Shown here one piece after another: positions 27,346 to 36,767 of a DNA stretch of 64,000 nucleotides. Every line of letters starts with the position of its first letter. Within the stretch, counting starts at the first letter, position 1. The DNA is from Paraburkholderia gardini. GTDB taxonomy: Bacteria; Pseudomonadota; Gammaproteobacteria; Burkholderiales; Burkholderiaceae. The position numbers were made by a program, and so were the translations under genes. A model generated the notes under the pieces. The model had not been told where the DNA came from and searched no databases. It worked only from the letters and a program-made list of their open reading frames with translations. Location of the stretch: the NCBI RefSeq assembly GCF_907164575.1, contig NZ_CAJQYY010000001.1, forward strand, positions 124,001 through 188,000, in the 5' to 3' direction.

Positions 27346-28122
27346 ATGGGCAAGGTGTATCTAATTGGTGCAGGGCCGGGCGCAGCGGACCTTATCACGG
27401 TGCGCGGCGCCCGTTTGCTGGGCATGGCGGATGTCGTGCTGCACGACGCGCTGGTTGAGCCGTCGATGCTCGATTACGCGCCTTCGCACGCGCGCAGGAT
27501 TGCCGTGGGCAAGCGTTGTGGGCAGCGTTCGACGGCGCAGCACTTCATTAACAAGCAGATTGTGGATGCGGCTTTGGAGCACGATGTGGTGGTGCGTCTG
27601 AAGGGCGGCGACCCGATGCTGTTTGGCCGTGCCGATGAGGAAATGCGGGCGCTTGAGGCGGCGGGTATTGAATACGAGGTGGTGCCGGGGATTACGGCTG
27701 CGCTTGCCGGTGCTTCGGCGCTGAAGCGTTCGCTGACGCTGCGAGGGGTGTCGCGCAGTGTCGCGCTGGCTACGCATAGCCGGGCAGCGGACACCGACGA
27801 GATCCGCGAGCAGGTGAAGGCGGATTCACTGGTGTTCTATATGGGGCGGGACAGTGCGCCCGAAATTGCCCAACGGTTGATTGACGCTGGGCGCGTCGGG
27901 TCTACGCCTGTTGCTATTGTTGAAGCTTGCAGCACGGCTCGGGAACGGGCGTTGACCTTGACCCTTGAGGCGCTTGCTGCTGGCGACGCGCAGCAGTGGC
28001 TTGATGAGGCCCAGCCCAGCCTTTTGATGATCGGCGAGGCGTTTGCTGAGCGGCGCTTGTTGCCGCGTGATGAGGTTCCGGATTCTTCTTCTGTTTCTTC
28101 TTCTGCATTGCATGCGGCTTAG
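27346..28122 (+). CDS. cobA: Uroporphyrinogen-III C-methyltransferase (SUMT)
   Basis: A 258-residue SAM-dependent enzyme that makes precorrin-2, the precursor of siroheme for CysI and of cobalamin. Motifs: VYLIGAGPGAADLITVRGAR (residues 3-22), VVLHDALVE, VRLKGGDPMLFGRADEE near residue 85 and VVPGITAALAGAS near residue 110. It is the single-function form, lacking the CysG dehydrogenase/chelatase domain. It follows cysN by 57 bp and ends in a Ser-rich DSSSVSSSALHAA tail written by T-rich DNA that borders repeat copy 2. Confidence 0.93.
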   Translation: MGKVYLIGAGPGAADLITVRGARLLGMADVVLHDALVEPSMLDYAPSHARRIAVGKRCGQRSTAQHFINKQIVDAALEHDVVVRLKGGDPMLFGRADEEMRALEAAGIEYEVVPGITAALAGASALKRSLTLRGVSRSVALATHSRAADTDEIREQVKADSLVFYMGRDSAPEIAQRLIDAGRVGSTPVAIVEACSTARERALTLTLEALAAGDAQQWLDEAQPSLLMIGEAFAERRLLPRDEVPDSSSVSSSALHAA

Positions 28123-28201
28123 GTTTTTTGCTTTTGCTTTTGTTTTGGCCTTTCCTTGTATTGGTATTGGTCTATTAGCGTTGCCCCTGTGCGGGGCGGC
28201 A

Positions 28202-28234
28202 CTTACTTTTCTTTGTCTTCCAAAGAAAAGTAAG
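28202..28234. repeat. Hairpin in left arm of repeat copy 2
   Basis: 14-bp stem (28202-28215 with 28221-28234) and 5-nt loop. Compared with copy 1 the second base pair is T-A instead of C-G, both sides changed, so pairing is kept. Confidence 0.9.
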
Positions 28235-28799
28235 CAAAAGAAAGGCGCTTCGAAAGGCCATCTTTTCGAGGTGCATCATTCCCGGGGAATGGCAACCCAT
28301 GAAGTGTCGCCCTCGCACTTCATCCGGCATGGGTCCCCGCGCGATTTCATCTCACGCATGTTTAGCGCCCGTGACAAAGCACTCATCCCCCCCACTCCGC
28401 ACTGCGTGCGTCGCGGATCGGTCAGGCTCGGCCGCGCGCTGGCGGTAGTTCACCTGCCTGCAACGATGCTCCCAGATCTACTCAATTAAGGCGCTACCCG
28501 ATTTACTGCGGCAAGGCTTGGGTCACACAATGAAGACCGCCGGGCGGCGGTTATGCAGGGCGCAGGCTGGAGTACTGGAGCGGCGCGACCAAATCGCGTG
28601 GCGGGGAGTTATGCCGGACGGCGACGCACGCAGTGCGGAGTCGGATGTATGAGTGCTGTGTCAAAGGCGGTGCTGTGCGACGGACGCAATCGCGCGGGGA
28701 CCAATGCCGGATGAAGTGCGAGGGCGACACTTCATGGGTTGCCATTCCCCGGCGATGATGCGCCTTGAAGAAATGAGTTTTCGAAGCGCCTTTCTTTTG

Positions 28800-28833
28800 C
28801 CTACTTTTCTTTGGCAAGACAAAGAAAAGTAGG
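28800..28833. repeat. Hairpin in right arm of repeat copy 2
   Basis: 14-bp stem (28800-28813 with 28820-28833), 6-nt loop; stem sequence as in copy 1, without copy 1's loop insertion. Confidence 0.9.
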
Positions 28834-28967
28834 TGCCGCCCCGCACAGGGGCGACGCTAATAAACCAACACCAATACAAGGAAAGGCCAAAAAACACAGT
28901 TTCAAGGAAAGGCCAAAAAAAAATCGTCGACCAGAGAAAGACCAAAAAGGCCAAAAAGACAGAAAAA

Positions 28968-29345
28968 CTAAAAAACCTGCCGAAGGCAAAACCCAACAAC
29001 AGCATCGAGGACAGCATCGTCCTCCCCCACCGCTGTGGAGCAGCGAATAACAACAGAGGGAAACTCACCGCGGCAGCGGTCAACAATAGAAGGCAAATCC
29101 TGCCTGACATGCCCACCTTGCCCAAAAAACACAGGCACGACAGTAATCACACCACACCCGGCAGCAACCTGCGAAGCAATAGCAGAAGGCAAATCCGGCG
29201 ACATCAACTCAAGAAAAGCCAGCGAAACAGGCCCGGCATCTCCGCGCGCAGCGGACAACTTCGCCACGAGGCGTTCAAAAGGCTCAGCCCACCGCGCGTC
29301 GCGCGCGCCATGCCCGAACAGAACAATACCGTGCAGTGCCATCAT
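28968..29345 (-). CDS. cbiX: Short sirohydrochlorin chelatase (CbiX/SirB family)
   Basis: A 125-residue chelatase that inserts iron (siroheme) or cobalt into sirohydrochlorin. Metal- and substrate-binding blocks: GIVLFGHGARDARWAEPFER with His near residue 12 (or 11 from the second ATG), VSLAFLELMSPDLPSAI and ITVVPVFFGQGGHVRQDLP with the second His near residue 78. It is half the length of two-domain CbiX, resembling the CbiX-short form that acts as a dimer. It converges on cobA across repeat copy 2. Its nearness to cysI and cobA suggests it makes siroheme for sulfite reductase. Confidence 0.88.
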   Translation of the reverse strand: MMALHGIVLFGHGARDARWAEPFERLVAKLSAARGDAGPVSLAFLELMSPDLPSAIASQVAAGCGVITVVPVFFGQGGHVRQDLPSIVDRCRGEFPSVVIRCSTAVGEDDAVLDAVVGFCLRQVF

Positions 29346-29371
29346 GCAGATTCCGGCAAAAACCCACCGCG

Positions 29372-30520
29372 CTAGTGTCGATCAACCCACTTCAATCCGA
29401 CCAACCCAAGCACCAGATAAATCAACCCAGGTGTCGCCGCCGTCAATGGCGCCGGCCATGTATTCAATGTGCCAATGTGCGAGAAAAGCGTGTTGAAGAG
29501 CTGGAAACTCATCCCAAGCATGATCCCGCCAAACACCTTCACACCCACCACGCCCGCACGCGTATGCAGATACGCAAACGGCAACGACAGCACCAGCATC
29601 ACGAACACCGCAAATGGATACAGCAGCTTGCGCCACAACGCAATCTGGTAACGCTGTGTGTCCTGGTGATTCTCCGTCAAATGCTGGATGTAGCGGAAAA
29701 GATTGAACATCGACATCCGCTCGGGTGAAACCAGTAGCACCGAGAGAATCTGCGGCGTCAGCTCGGAACGCAGCGAATACTCAGGTAACGTCACCTGCTT
29801 CGCGCGATACACGGGGTTCAACGCATCGGTGGGTTTGGCACCGGCCGGCACGACGTCGATCAGCTGCGTATCGGTGACGTCGGTCAGTTGCCAGTGCCCC
29901 GGCGGCGCGTATTTGCCCGTCTTCGCGATCCGCACATTGGCCAGGCGAAACTGCGAATCGAACTCGTAAATGCGCACGTTGCTGATCGTCGCGTCCGGTC
30001 GCAATTCGCCGACGTTCACGAAGCGCGTCACCTGCTCGCCATCCGCGCGCGCAGTCAGTGTGTCCTTCACCCATACGCCCGATGCGAAGTTGCTCGAGAC
30101 CGCGGAGCCCAGCGCCTCCAGGCGCACGCGCTCCGACAACTGATCCGTGTACGGACCGACGACTTCGCCGATCAGGTAGGTCAGGAACACCAGCGGAATG
30201 CCGATCTTCATCAGCGAGCGCAACGCCTGATTCGTCGCGAGGCCGGATACCCGGAAAATCGTGTACTCGGAATTCGCCGCCATCTGCGCAAACACGTAGA
30301 TCGCGCTGATCAACGCGGCAACCGGAATGATTTCGTAGAAGCGGGAGGGCGTCTGCAGCGCGACCCGCAGCACCGCATAGCTGAACTTGTAGTTGCCGTG
30401 GCCGACGGAATTCAGTTCGTTGATCAGGTCGAAAAAGAAGAACAGGCCCGAAAACGCGAACAGAATGAAAATGAACGTGAGGTAGATCTGCCGTGCGAAG
30501 TACCGCTCATAAATACGCAT
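29372..30520 (-). CDS. lptG: LPS export ABC transporter permease LptG
   Basis: A 382-residue inner-membrane protein of the YjgP/YjgQ family. N-terminal hydrophobic segments (IYLTFIFILFAFSGLFFFFD, residues 13-32, and one near residue 55) precede a periplasmic beta-jellyroll domain of about 160 residues (LTARADGEQVTRFVNVGELR), then more hydrophobic segments near the C-terminus. With LptF and the ATPase LptB it pulls LPS from the inner membrane onto LptC/LptA. It starts 3 bp after the lptF stop, so they are coupled. lptB is not in this window. Confidence 0.92.
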   Translation of the reverse strand: MRIYERYFARQIYLTFIFILFAFSGLFFFFDLINELNSVGHGNYKFSYAVLRVALQTPSRFYEIIPVAALISAIYVFAQMAANSEYTIFRVSGLATNQALRSLMKIGIPLVFLTYLIGEVVGPYTDQLSERVRLEALGSAVSSNFASGVWVKDTLTARADGEQVTRFVNVGELRPDATISNVRIYEFDSQFRLANVRIAKTGKYAPPGHWQLTDVTDTQLIDVVPAGAKPTDALNPVYRAKQVTLPEYSLRSELTPQILSVLLVSPERMSMFNLFRYIQHLTENHQDTQRYQIALWRKLLYPFAVFVMLVLSLPFAYLHTRAGVVGVKVFGGIMLGMSFQLFNTLFSHIGTLNTWPAPLTAATPGLIYLVLGLVGLKWVDRH

Positions 30521-30523
30521 CGG

Positions 30524-31624
30524 TCAGGCCCCCTGCGACGGACGCTGGAACATCGCCCGCGTGAACAGCGGCCGGTTGCGCACGCGCAGCCAGAACAGGA
30601 AGCCGACAATCGCGGCCACGATAATGTGCAGCCCGATGATCCCGACACCAAACGAAAGCTTGCCCTGCTCGATCCAGGATTGCACCACGTTCAACAGATT
30701 CGAATACGTCAGATAAATCAGCACCGCCATCACCAGATTGATAGTGCGACTGCGTCGCGGATTCTGGTGCGCAAGCGGAATCGCCAGCAACATCAGGTTG
30801 ATCGCGATCAGCGGCAACCCGGCGCGCCACGCGAATTCCGCCAGGTTGTCGTCCGTCGGATTGCGCAACAGGTCGAGCGTCGGCGTGCCGGTTGTCGTGG
30901 GCGTGCTCACCACGGGCTGGCTCTGGATCTTCACGCCATAACGCTCGAATTCCATGATGCGGAAATCCGGATGCCCGGGCTCGCCGTCGTAACGCCGGCC
31001 GTTTTCCAGCACGACAAAGCGGTCGCCGTTCTTCTCCGTTTCAGTGTGGCCGTTCTTCGACACGATCACGTTGACCTTGCCGTTTTCGGTGCTCGTCACA
31101 AAGACGTTCTCGACGTGGCCCTGATCGGGCGACATCTTCTCGATGAAGAACACACGGTGGCTTGCCGGCGATTCGCGGAACTGGCCCGGCGCGAGCATCG
31201 AAACTTCATCGCGCTGCTGGAAACGCGCGCGGATCAGCTTGCTCTGCTGGTTCGACCACGGCCAGCCGACGAACACGAAGAACATGATGAGAATGATGAT
31301 CGGCGTCGAAAACACGGCGATCGGTTTGATGAGGCGCGTGAGGCTCACGCCCGACGCGTGCCACACCACCATTTCGGAATCTTTGTACCAGCGCGTGAGG
31401 ACGAACAGGATCGACACGAAAAGCGTGGCGACGAGCATGATCGCCAGGTAGCCGATCACGGTGAGGCCGATCAGGACCAGGACGTCGCGCGGATCGATCT
31501 CGCCCGACGCGGCAAAGCCGACGATGCGGATCATCATCGTCGTCAGCACGAGGGTCAGCAGAACCATGAACACGGCACCAGCCGTATACGCGAGTTCGCG
31601 CTGGAGGGAGCGTTCGAAGATCAT
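30524..31624 (-). CDS. lptF: LPS export ABC transporter permease LptF
   Basis: A 366-residue partner of LptG with the same layout: N-terminal segments ([20 protein letters not shown], then [17 protein letters not shown]), a periplasmic jellyroll ([20 protein letters not shown]) and C-terminal membrane segments ([20 protein letters not shown]). The start at 31624 lacks a strong Shine-Dalgarno. It diverges from pepA across 137 bp, an arrangement conserved in many proteobacteria, which supports both assignments. Confidence 0.92.
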   Translation of the reverse strand: MIFERSLQRELAYTAGAVFMVLLTLVLTTMMIRIVGFAASGEIDPRDVLVLIGLTVIGYLAIMLVATLFVSILFVLTRWYKDSEMVVWHASGVSLTRLIKPIAVFSTPIIILIMFFVFVGWPWSNQQSKLIRARFQQRDEVSMLAPGQFRESPASHRVFFIEKMSPDQGHVENVFVTSTENGKVNVIVSKNGHTETEKNGDRFVVLENGRRYDGEPGHPDFRIMEFERYGVKIQSQPVVSTPTTTGTPTLDLLRNPTDDNLAEFAWRAGLPLIAINLMLLAIPLAHQNPRRSRTINLVMAVLIYLTYSNLLNVVQSWIEQGKLSFGVGIIGLHIIVAAIVGFLFWLRVRNRPLFTRAMFQRPSQGA

Positions 31625-31761
31625 TGTTGATGAAGAGAGAGCGTGCCCAGGAAGTCGCCCGGGTTGTATGCCGTAACGCCTTCCTTGCAGCCGCCGCAGG
31701 AAAAATAGCGGATAATTGCGGCTTTCATCCTAAGCCCAGATTTTATCCGAGGACAAGCGCG

Positions 31762-33273
31762 ATGGACTTTAGCATAAAAGCCTGTGATTGGAGCAAAGGC
31801 TCGTCAAACGGGTTCCTGACCGGAAAATCCGACTGCATCGTAATCGGCGTGTTCGAGTCGCAGACGCTTTCCGGTGCCGCTCTCGAAATCGATGTGGCAA
31901 CCAAAGGTCTCCTCACCCGCATCATCAAGGCGGGCGATATGGACGGCAAGAGCGGCGCCACGCTGTTCCTGCACGAAGTCTCCGGCATCGGCGCGTCCCG
32001 CGTGCTGCTCGTGGGTCTCGGCAAACAGGATGCGTTCACACAGAAAGCTTACGGCGACGCTGTGCGCGCCGCATGGCGCGCGCTCCTCACCACGAAGGTC
32101 GTGCAGGTCACGTTCACGCTCGCGCAACTGCCGGTGCAGGAACGCACGAGCGACTGGAACGTGCGCGCCGCGATCCTCGCGCTGCGCGAACAGACCTACC
32201 GCTTCACGCAGATGAAGAGCAAGCCCGACAACAGCGTGCGGGCGCTCAAGCGCATCGTCTTCAGCGTCGACACCGTCGACGAAAAGGCCGCGAAGCTCGC
32301 CGCGAAGCAGGGCGCCGCGCTCGCCAGCGGCATGGACCTCACGCGCGACCTCGGCAATCTGCCGAGCAACGTCTGCACGCCGACCTGGCTCGCGAACACT
32401 GCGAAGAAGCTCGCGAAAGACTGGAAGCTGAAGGTCGAGGTGCTGGGCGAGAAACAGGCCGAGGCGCTCAAGATGGGCTCGTTCCTGTCGGTCACGCGTG
32501 GTTCGGTCGAGCCGGCCCAGTTCATCGTGCTGCAGTACCAGGGTGGTGCCGCGAAAGCCGCGCCGGTCGTGCTGGTCGGCAAGGGCGTGACGTTCGACAC
32601 GGGCGGCATTTCGCTCAAGCCGGGCGAAAGCATGGACGAAATGAAGTACGACATGTGCGGCGCCGGTTCGGTGCTCGGCACATTGCGTGCAGTCGCGGAA
32701 ATGGGCCTGAAGATCAACGTCGTCGGCATCATTCCGGCCGTTGAAAACATGCCGTCGGCGACGGCGACGAAGCCGGGCGACATCGTCACCAGCATGTCCG
32801 GTCTCACGATCGAAGTGCTGAACACGGACGCCGAAGGCCGCCTCATCCTGTGCGACGCGCTGACGTACGCGAAGCGTTTCAAGCCGGCAGCCGTGATCGA
32901 TATCGCCACGCTGACGGGCGCCTGCATCATCGCGCTCGGCCATCACAACAGCGGTCTCTTCTCGAAGGACGACGCGCTCGCGGGCGAACTGCTGGACGCA
33001 TCGAAGGAAGCGTCCGACCCTGCATGGCGTCTGCCGCTCGACGACGAGTACCAGGACCAGCTGAAGTCGAATTTCGCGGACATCGCGAACATCGGCGGCC
33101 GTCCGGCGGGTAGCGTGACGGCGGCGTGCTTCCTGTCGCGCTTCACCAGCGACTATCCGTGGGCCCACCTCGACATCGCCGGCACCGCATGGAAGAGCGG
33201 CGCCGCGAAGGGCGCGACAGGCCGTCCGGTGCCGCTCCTCGCGCAGTTCCTGATCGACCGCGCGGCGCAATGA
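31762..33273 (+). CDS. pepA: Cytosol aminopeptidase (leucyl aminopeptidase, M17)
   Basis: A 503-residue dimetal aminopeptidase that removes N-terminal residues from peptides. Catalytic motifs: [20 protein letters not shown] near residue 275 (Lys and Asp ligands), [17 protein letters not shown], and the family signature [16 protein letters not shown] near residue 353. The ATG at 31762 ([10 protein letters not shown]) is used because it matches family N-termini and follows GAGGA; an in-frame ATG at 31624 would read through the promoter region. In some bacteria PepA also binds DNA. Confidence 0.95.
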   Translation: MDFSIKACDWSKGSSNGFLTGKSDCIVIGVFESQTLSGAALEIDVATKGLLTRIIKAGDMDGKSGATLFLHEVSGIGASRVLLVGLGKQDAFTQKAYGDAVRAAWRALLTTKVVQVTFTLAQLPVQERTSDWNVRAAILALREQTYRFTQMKSKPDNSVRALKRIVFSVDTVDEKAAKLAAKQGAALASGMDLTRDLGNLPSNVCTPTWLANTAKKLAKDWKLKVEVLGEKQAEALKMGSFLSVTRGSVEPAQFIVLQYQGGAAKAAPVVLVGKGVTFDTGGISLKPGESMDEMKYDMCGAGSVLGTLRAVAEMGLKINVVGIIPAVENMPSATATKPGDIVTSMSGLTIEVLNTDAEGRLILCDALTYAKRFKPAAVIDIATLTGACIIALGHHNSGLFSKDDALAGELLDASKEASDPAWRLPLDDEYQDQLKSNFADIANIGGRPAGSVTAACFLSRFTSDYPWAHLDIAGTAWKSGAAKGATGRPVPLLAQFLIDRAAQ

Positions 33274-33322
33274 CGCGTCGCAGCACGAGCGTGGGTACAC
33301 GTGTGGCAGCGCGGAGCGGGGC

Positions 33323-33739
33323 ATGACGCGGATCGATTTCCACTCGAACGTCGGCGACGCGCTGCTGTATGCGTGCCGCCTGCTGCGCAAGGCGTATCAG
33401 GCGGGCCAGCCGACGGTCGTGCTGGCCGACGCCGCGCGGCTGCGCGCCCTCGACGAACAGTTGTGGACGTTCTCGCCGCTCGACTTCGTGCCGCACTGCA
33501 TGGCCGGCAGCGCGCTCGCCGCCACCACGCCGATCGTGCTCACCGAGGATCTCGACGATGTGCCGCACCATCAGGTGCTGCTGAACCTGGGCGCCGGCGT
33601 GCCGGCGCAGTTCGCGCGGTTCGAACGGCTGCTCGAAGTGGTCGGCAACGCGCCCGATGAACTCGCGGCCGGTCGGGAACGCTATCGCTTTTACCGCGAT
33701 CGCGGCTATCCTCTGAACAACTACAAGCAGGGCGGCTGA
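33323..33739 (+). CDS. holC: DNA polymerase III chi subunit
   Basis: A 138-residue protein of the DNA polymerase III clamp-loader accessory (chi) family, which links the replisome to SSB. Conserved features: RIDFHSNVGDALLYACRLLR at the N-terminus, VVLADAARLRALDEQLWTFS, DFVPHCMAG and IVLTEDL followed by LLNLGAGVPAQFARFERLLE. It starts 49 bp after pepA, the same pepA-holC order as in E. coli, which supports the call. The 3' neighbour is a DUF2486 gene on the same strand. Confidence 0.93.
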   Translation: MTRIDFHSNVGDALLYACRLLRKAYQAGQPTVVLADAARLRALDEQLWTFSPLDFVPHCMAGSALAATTPIVLTEDLDDVPHHQVLLNLGAGVPAQFARFERLLEVVGNAPDELAAGRERYRFYRDRGYPLNNYKQGG

Positions 33740-33818
33740 GTTCTGCGTTTGACGCAGGTACGCGGCGCCACGGCTTCGACTCATATCGGCTCGCCCGATC
33801 CATCGACGGAGTGTATTC

Positions 33819-34376
33819 GTGTCCCATTCCAGCGACAGCAAAGATAGCCACGACGAGGCGATTCCGCTTCTGACCGAAGTACTCGTCACCGGCAGTCCCA
33901 CGCGGAGCCATCACGTACCGGCACCGGCGGCACCAGTCGATACGTTCGACGACGTGCCGGTGCTGGAAGACGTATTTGAAGCGCCTACGCCGAAGGACAC
34001 GGCGCCAGCGGACACGCATGCACCTGAAGCCGTGGCTGCAGCGCCGGCCGATGCCGCACCGGTTGTTCCGGCGGCGGATCCCGTTACTCCGGCCGAAGCT
34101 GTTGCCGCGCCGTTGCCAGCCTCGACCAGCACGCCCAATACAACCGTCCCCAACGCCGATGCGCTCGCCGACCATCTACGCGGAAAGTTTACGGCTTACC
34201 TTCGCGGACCAGGGCAGGAAGTGATCGAGGAGCGCTGTCGCGCGGCGATGCAGGTCCACGCGACGTGGCTTGTCGGCCAGATCGCGAAGGAAGTGGGCGC
34301 GGTGCTCGAAGCGCAGATGAGCAACTGGGTGCGCGAAGCGGTGGAAGAAGAGCGCAGGCGTCAGTCCGGAGCGTGA
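33819..34376 (+). CDS. DUF2486 family protein, Burkholderiales-restricted
   Basis: A 185-residue protein with a GTG start preceded by CGGAG. The first ~30 residues (DEAIPLLTEVLVTGSP) and the last ~70 (LRGKFTAYLRGPGQEVIEER then CRAAMQVHATWLVGQIAKEV) are ordered and conserved-looking. Between them lie about 90 residues rich in Ala, Pro, Thr and Val, probably disordered. The C-terminal part is predicted helical. No signal peptide or membrane segment. The family has no known function. It sits downstream of holC with a 79-bp gap. Confidence 0.82.
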   Translation: MSHSSDSKDSHDEAIPLLTEVLVTGSPTRSHHVPAPAAPVDTFDDVPVLEDVFEAPTPKDTAPADTHAPEAVAAAPADAAPVVPAADPVTPAEAVAAPLPASTSTPNTTVPNADALADHLRGKFTAYLRGPGQEVIEERCRAAMQVHATWLVGQIAKEVGAVLEAQMSNWVREAVEEERRRQSGA

Positions 34377-34425
34377 CCTGCGCGGCGGTCACCGGAATCG
34401 ATGCTGGACGTGAGGCGCGGCTGGG

Positions 34426-34758
34426 TTACTTCAGCGAAAGGATCCAGGTCGCGAGCGCGACGGCCTGATCGGGTGAAAGCTGCGTATTGGCGGGCATCGG
34501 CACCGCGCCCCACACGCCCGAGCTCCCTTCGACGATCTTGTGGGACAGCCAGGTCACCGCGTTGCTGCGCGTCGCGTAGCGGGTCGCCACGTCGTGCAGC
34601 GCCGGCCCCATGAGCGGCCGGTTCACCGAATGGCAGCTCATGCAGTTCTGCGCTCTCGCGAGGGCGAGCCCGTCGCCCGGCGGTTCCTGTGCATGTGCCG
34701 TTCCGCCGACTGCCAGTGCGCCCGCAAGCGCCATTGCTGCATACGACTTCCGATTCAT
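34426..34758 (-). CDS. Small periplasmic class I cytochrome c
   Basis: A 110-residue mono-heme protein with signal peptide residues 1-23 (AHA-QEPP). The heme attachment motif CMSCH is near residue 39, and the likely distal methionine is in VPMPANTQLSPDQAVALATW near residue 88, the usual C-terminal helix pattern. The ATG at 34758 is chosen because it begins the signal peptide; an in-frame ATG further upstream (34890) would read through the palindromic terminator of ilvD. It may pass electrons to a terminal oxidase; the partner is not nearby. Confidence 0.88.
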   Translation of the reverse strand: MNRKSYAAMALAGALAVGGTAHAQEPPGDGLALARAQNCMSCHSVNRPLMGPALHDVATRYATRSNAVTWLSHKIVEGSSGVWGAVPMPANTQLSPDQAVALATWILSLK

Positions 34759-34822
34759 TCTGGTCTCCGCCGGTGCGTGTGCCGGACTTTTGGGTTGACT
34801 TCTTGTCGACGCATTATAAAAG

Positions 34823-34854
34823 CAAAGGGGCACACGACGTCGTGTGCCCCTTTG
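34823..34854 (-). terminator. Distal palindrome downstream of ilvD
   Basis: A perfect 32-bp palindrome with half-site CAAAGGGGCACACGAC, no unpaired centre. It is about 60 bp past the ilvD stop in transcription direction and immediately upstream of the cytochrome gene. Probably a terminator for ilvD; the perfect symmetry also allows protein binding. Confidence 0.7.
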
Positions 34855-34876
34855 TACTGCGTGAAGCCTTTCCAGC

Positions 34877-34902
34877 AAGGCTGGCGGCACGCCGCCAGCC
34901 TT
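34877..34902 (-). terminator. Proximal hairpin downstream of ilvD
   Basis: 12-bp perfect GC-rich stem (34877-34888 with 34891-34902) starting about 10 bp after the ilvD stop, with a 2-nt centre and a short T run in its arm. It stands in tandem with the palindrome at 34823. Confidence 0.7.
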
Positions 34903-34912
34903 CGTTCCCGCA

Positions 34913-36586
34913 TCAGCCCGTAATCGCGCCCTTGTTGGCCGGCAGCGCGAGCGCGGCGTATTTCGCCAGCACGCCGCGCGTGTAACGCGGCTTCGGTTGC
35001 TGCCATGCCGCGCGGCGGCGCTCCAGTTCGGCCGCGTCGACGTTCAGTTCGAGCAGCAGCTTGTGCGCATCGATCGTGATCGAGTCGCCTTCCTGCACGA
35101 GACCGATCGTGCCGCCCACGAACGCTTCCGGCGCGACGTGGCCGACCACCATGCCCCACGTGCCGCCCGAGAAGCGGCCATCCGTGATCAGGCCGACGGA
35201 TTCGCCGAGGCCCTTGCCGATCAGCGCGGAAGTGGGCGCGAGCATTTCCGGCATGCCGGGGCCGCCCTTCGGTCCGAGATAACGCAGCACGAGCACGTCG
35301 CCCGGCTTGATCCTGTCGGCGAGGATTGCTTCCATCGCGCTTTGCTCGTCCTCGAACACGCGGGCCGGGCCCGTGATCACCGGATTCTTCAGGCCGGTGA
35401 TCTTCGCGACCGCGCCTTCCGGTGCGAGGTTGCCCTTCAGGATCGCGAGATGGCCTTCCTTATAGAGCGCCTTGTCGATCGGGAAAATCACGTCCTGGTC
35501 GGCGCGCGGCTTCGACGGCACGTCTTTCAGTTCCTCGCCGATCGTCCTGCCCGTGATCGTCATGCAGTCGCCGTGCAGCAGACCCGCGTCCAGCAGGATC
35601 TTCATGACCTGCGGAATGCCGCCGGCCTTGTGCAGATCCGTCGCCACGTACTGGCCCGACGGCTTCAGGTTGCAGATCACCGGCACTTTCTTGCGCATGC
35701 GCTCGAAGTCGTCGATGGTCCATTCGACTTCGGCGGCGTGCGCGATCGCGAGGAAGTGCAGCACGGCGTTCGTCGAACCACCGGTCGCCATGATCACGGC
35801 CACGGCGTTTTCGATCGACTTCTTCGTGATGATGTCGCGCGGCTTCAGGTCCTTCTTCACCGCTTCGACCAGCACGCGTGCCGATTCGGCGGCCGAATCG
35901 ACCTTTTCGTCGTCCGGGTTCGCCATCGTCGACGAATACAGCAGCGACATGCCGAGTGCCTCGAACGACGAGCTCATCGTGTTGGCGGTGTACATGCCGC
36001 CGCACGAGCCCGACGACGGGCATGCGTTCTTTTCGACGCCGTCGAAATCTTCCTGCGACATGCGCCCGGCCGTGAATTCGCCGACGGCTTCGAACGACGA
36101 CACGATCGTCAGATCCTTGCCCTTCCAGTTGCCCGGGCGGATCGTGCCGCCGTAGACGTAGATGCCCGGCACGTTCAGGCGCGCGAGCGCCATCATGCCG
36201 CCCGGCATGTTCTTGTCGCAGCCGCCGATCACGACCACGCCGTCCATCCACTGGCCCTGCACGCAGGTTTCGATGCAGTCCGAGATCACTTCGCGCGACA
36301 CGAGCGAGTACTTCATGCCCTCGGTGCCCATCGACATGCCGTCCGAAATGGTCGGCGTGCCGAAGATCTGCGGGTTCGCGTCGGACAGCTTGACGGCTTT
36401 CACCGCAGCGTCGGCGAGACGCTGCAGGCCGGAATTGCACGGCGTGATGGTCGAGTGGCCGTTTGCAATGCCGATCATCGGCTTGTCGAAATCGGCTTTC
36501 TCGTAGCCGAGCGCGTAATACATCGACCGGTTTGGCGCGCGCGCGACGCCCTGGGTGATGTTCTTCGAACGACGGTTGTACGACAT
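34913..36586 (-). CDS. ilvD: Dihydroxy-acid dehydratase
   Basis: A 557-residue iron-sulfur enzyme that makes the 2-keto acids of valine and isoleucine. Cluster and metal motifs: [18 protein letters not shown] near residue 120 and the signature [17 protein letters not shown] near residue 190; [20 protein letters not shown] lies near the C-terminus. The length matches the shorter (~560) class seen in many beta-proteobacteria rather than the ~616-residue E. coli enzyme. GGAG precedes the start. It diverges from a LysR regulator across 181 bp, which may control it. Two hairpins follow its stop. Confidence 0.95.
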   Translation of the reverse strand: MSYNRRSKNITQGVARAPNRSMYYALGYEKADFDKPMIGIANGHSTITPCNSGLQRLADAAVKAVKLSDANPQIFGTPTISDGMSMGTEGMKYSLVSREVISDCIETCVQGQWMDGVVVIGGCDKNMPGGMMALARLNVPGIYVYGGTIRPGNWKGKDLTIVSSFEAVGEFTAGRMSQEDFDGVEKNACPSSGSCGGMYTANTMSSSFEALGMSLLYSSTMANPDDEKVDSAAESARVLVEAVKKDLKPRDIITKKSIENAVAVIMATGGSTNAVLHFLAIAHAAEVEWTIDDFERMRKKVPVICNLKPSGQYVATDLHKAGGIPQVMKILLDAGLLHGDCMTITGRTIGEELKDVPSKPRADQDVIFPIDKALYKEGHLAILKGNLAPEGAVAKITGLKNPVITGPARVFEDEQSAMEAILADRIKPGDVLVLRYLGPKGGPGMPEMLAPTSALIGKGLGESVGLITDGRFSGGTWGMVVGHVAPEAFVGGTIGLVQEGDSITIDAHKLLLELNVDAAELERRRAAWQQPKPRYTRGVLAKYAALALPANKGAITG

Positions 36587-36767
36587 GGGGAGCTCCGTAT
36601 TGTCTTGTCCGGGAATCGCGCCCGGAGTGCTGTGTATTGGTGGGGAAATCCGCTGTCCGGGAGGTGCAGGGCGGATGTTTCCAGCACGTGGCGCAAGAAT
36701 GCAGTTTCTCGAGGCACGTGTCCAATATATTATTCAGGCTTGATCAGGTCGGAAAAAGTATTAATCG

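Larger units (their letters stand above)
28131..28890. repeat. Large inverted-repeat element, copy 2 (two ~270-bp arms)
   Basis: Left arm about 28141-28420, right arm about 28602-28890 inverted, with a roughly 180-bp centre not shared with copy 1. Blocks shared with copy 1: GGCCTTTCCTTG, GGTCTATTAGCG, CCCCTGTGCGGGGCGGCAC, the 14-bp hairpin, CCGGGGAATGGCAACCCATG, TCCCCGCGCGATT and ACTCCGCACTGCGTGCGTCGC. It occupies the convergent gap between cobA and cbiX. T-rich DNA borders the left end and A-rich DNA the right end, and AAGGAAAGGCC recurs at 28904-28914, as in copy 1. By arm subtype it lies in the opposite orientation to copy 1. Confidence 0.9.

Noticed and set aside
28043..29125. Open frames of 88-154 codons in and around repeat copy 2
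   Set aside because: Same reasoning as copy 1; one also overlaps the end of cobA out of frame.
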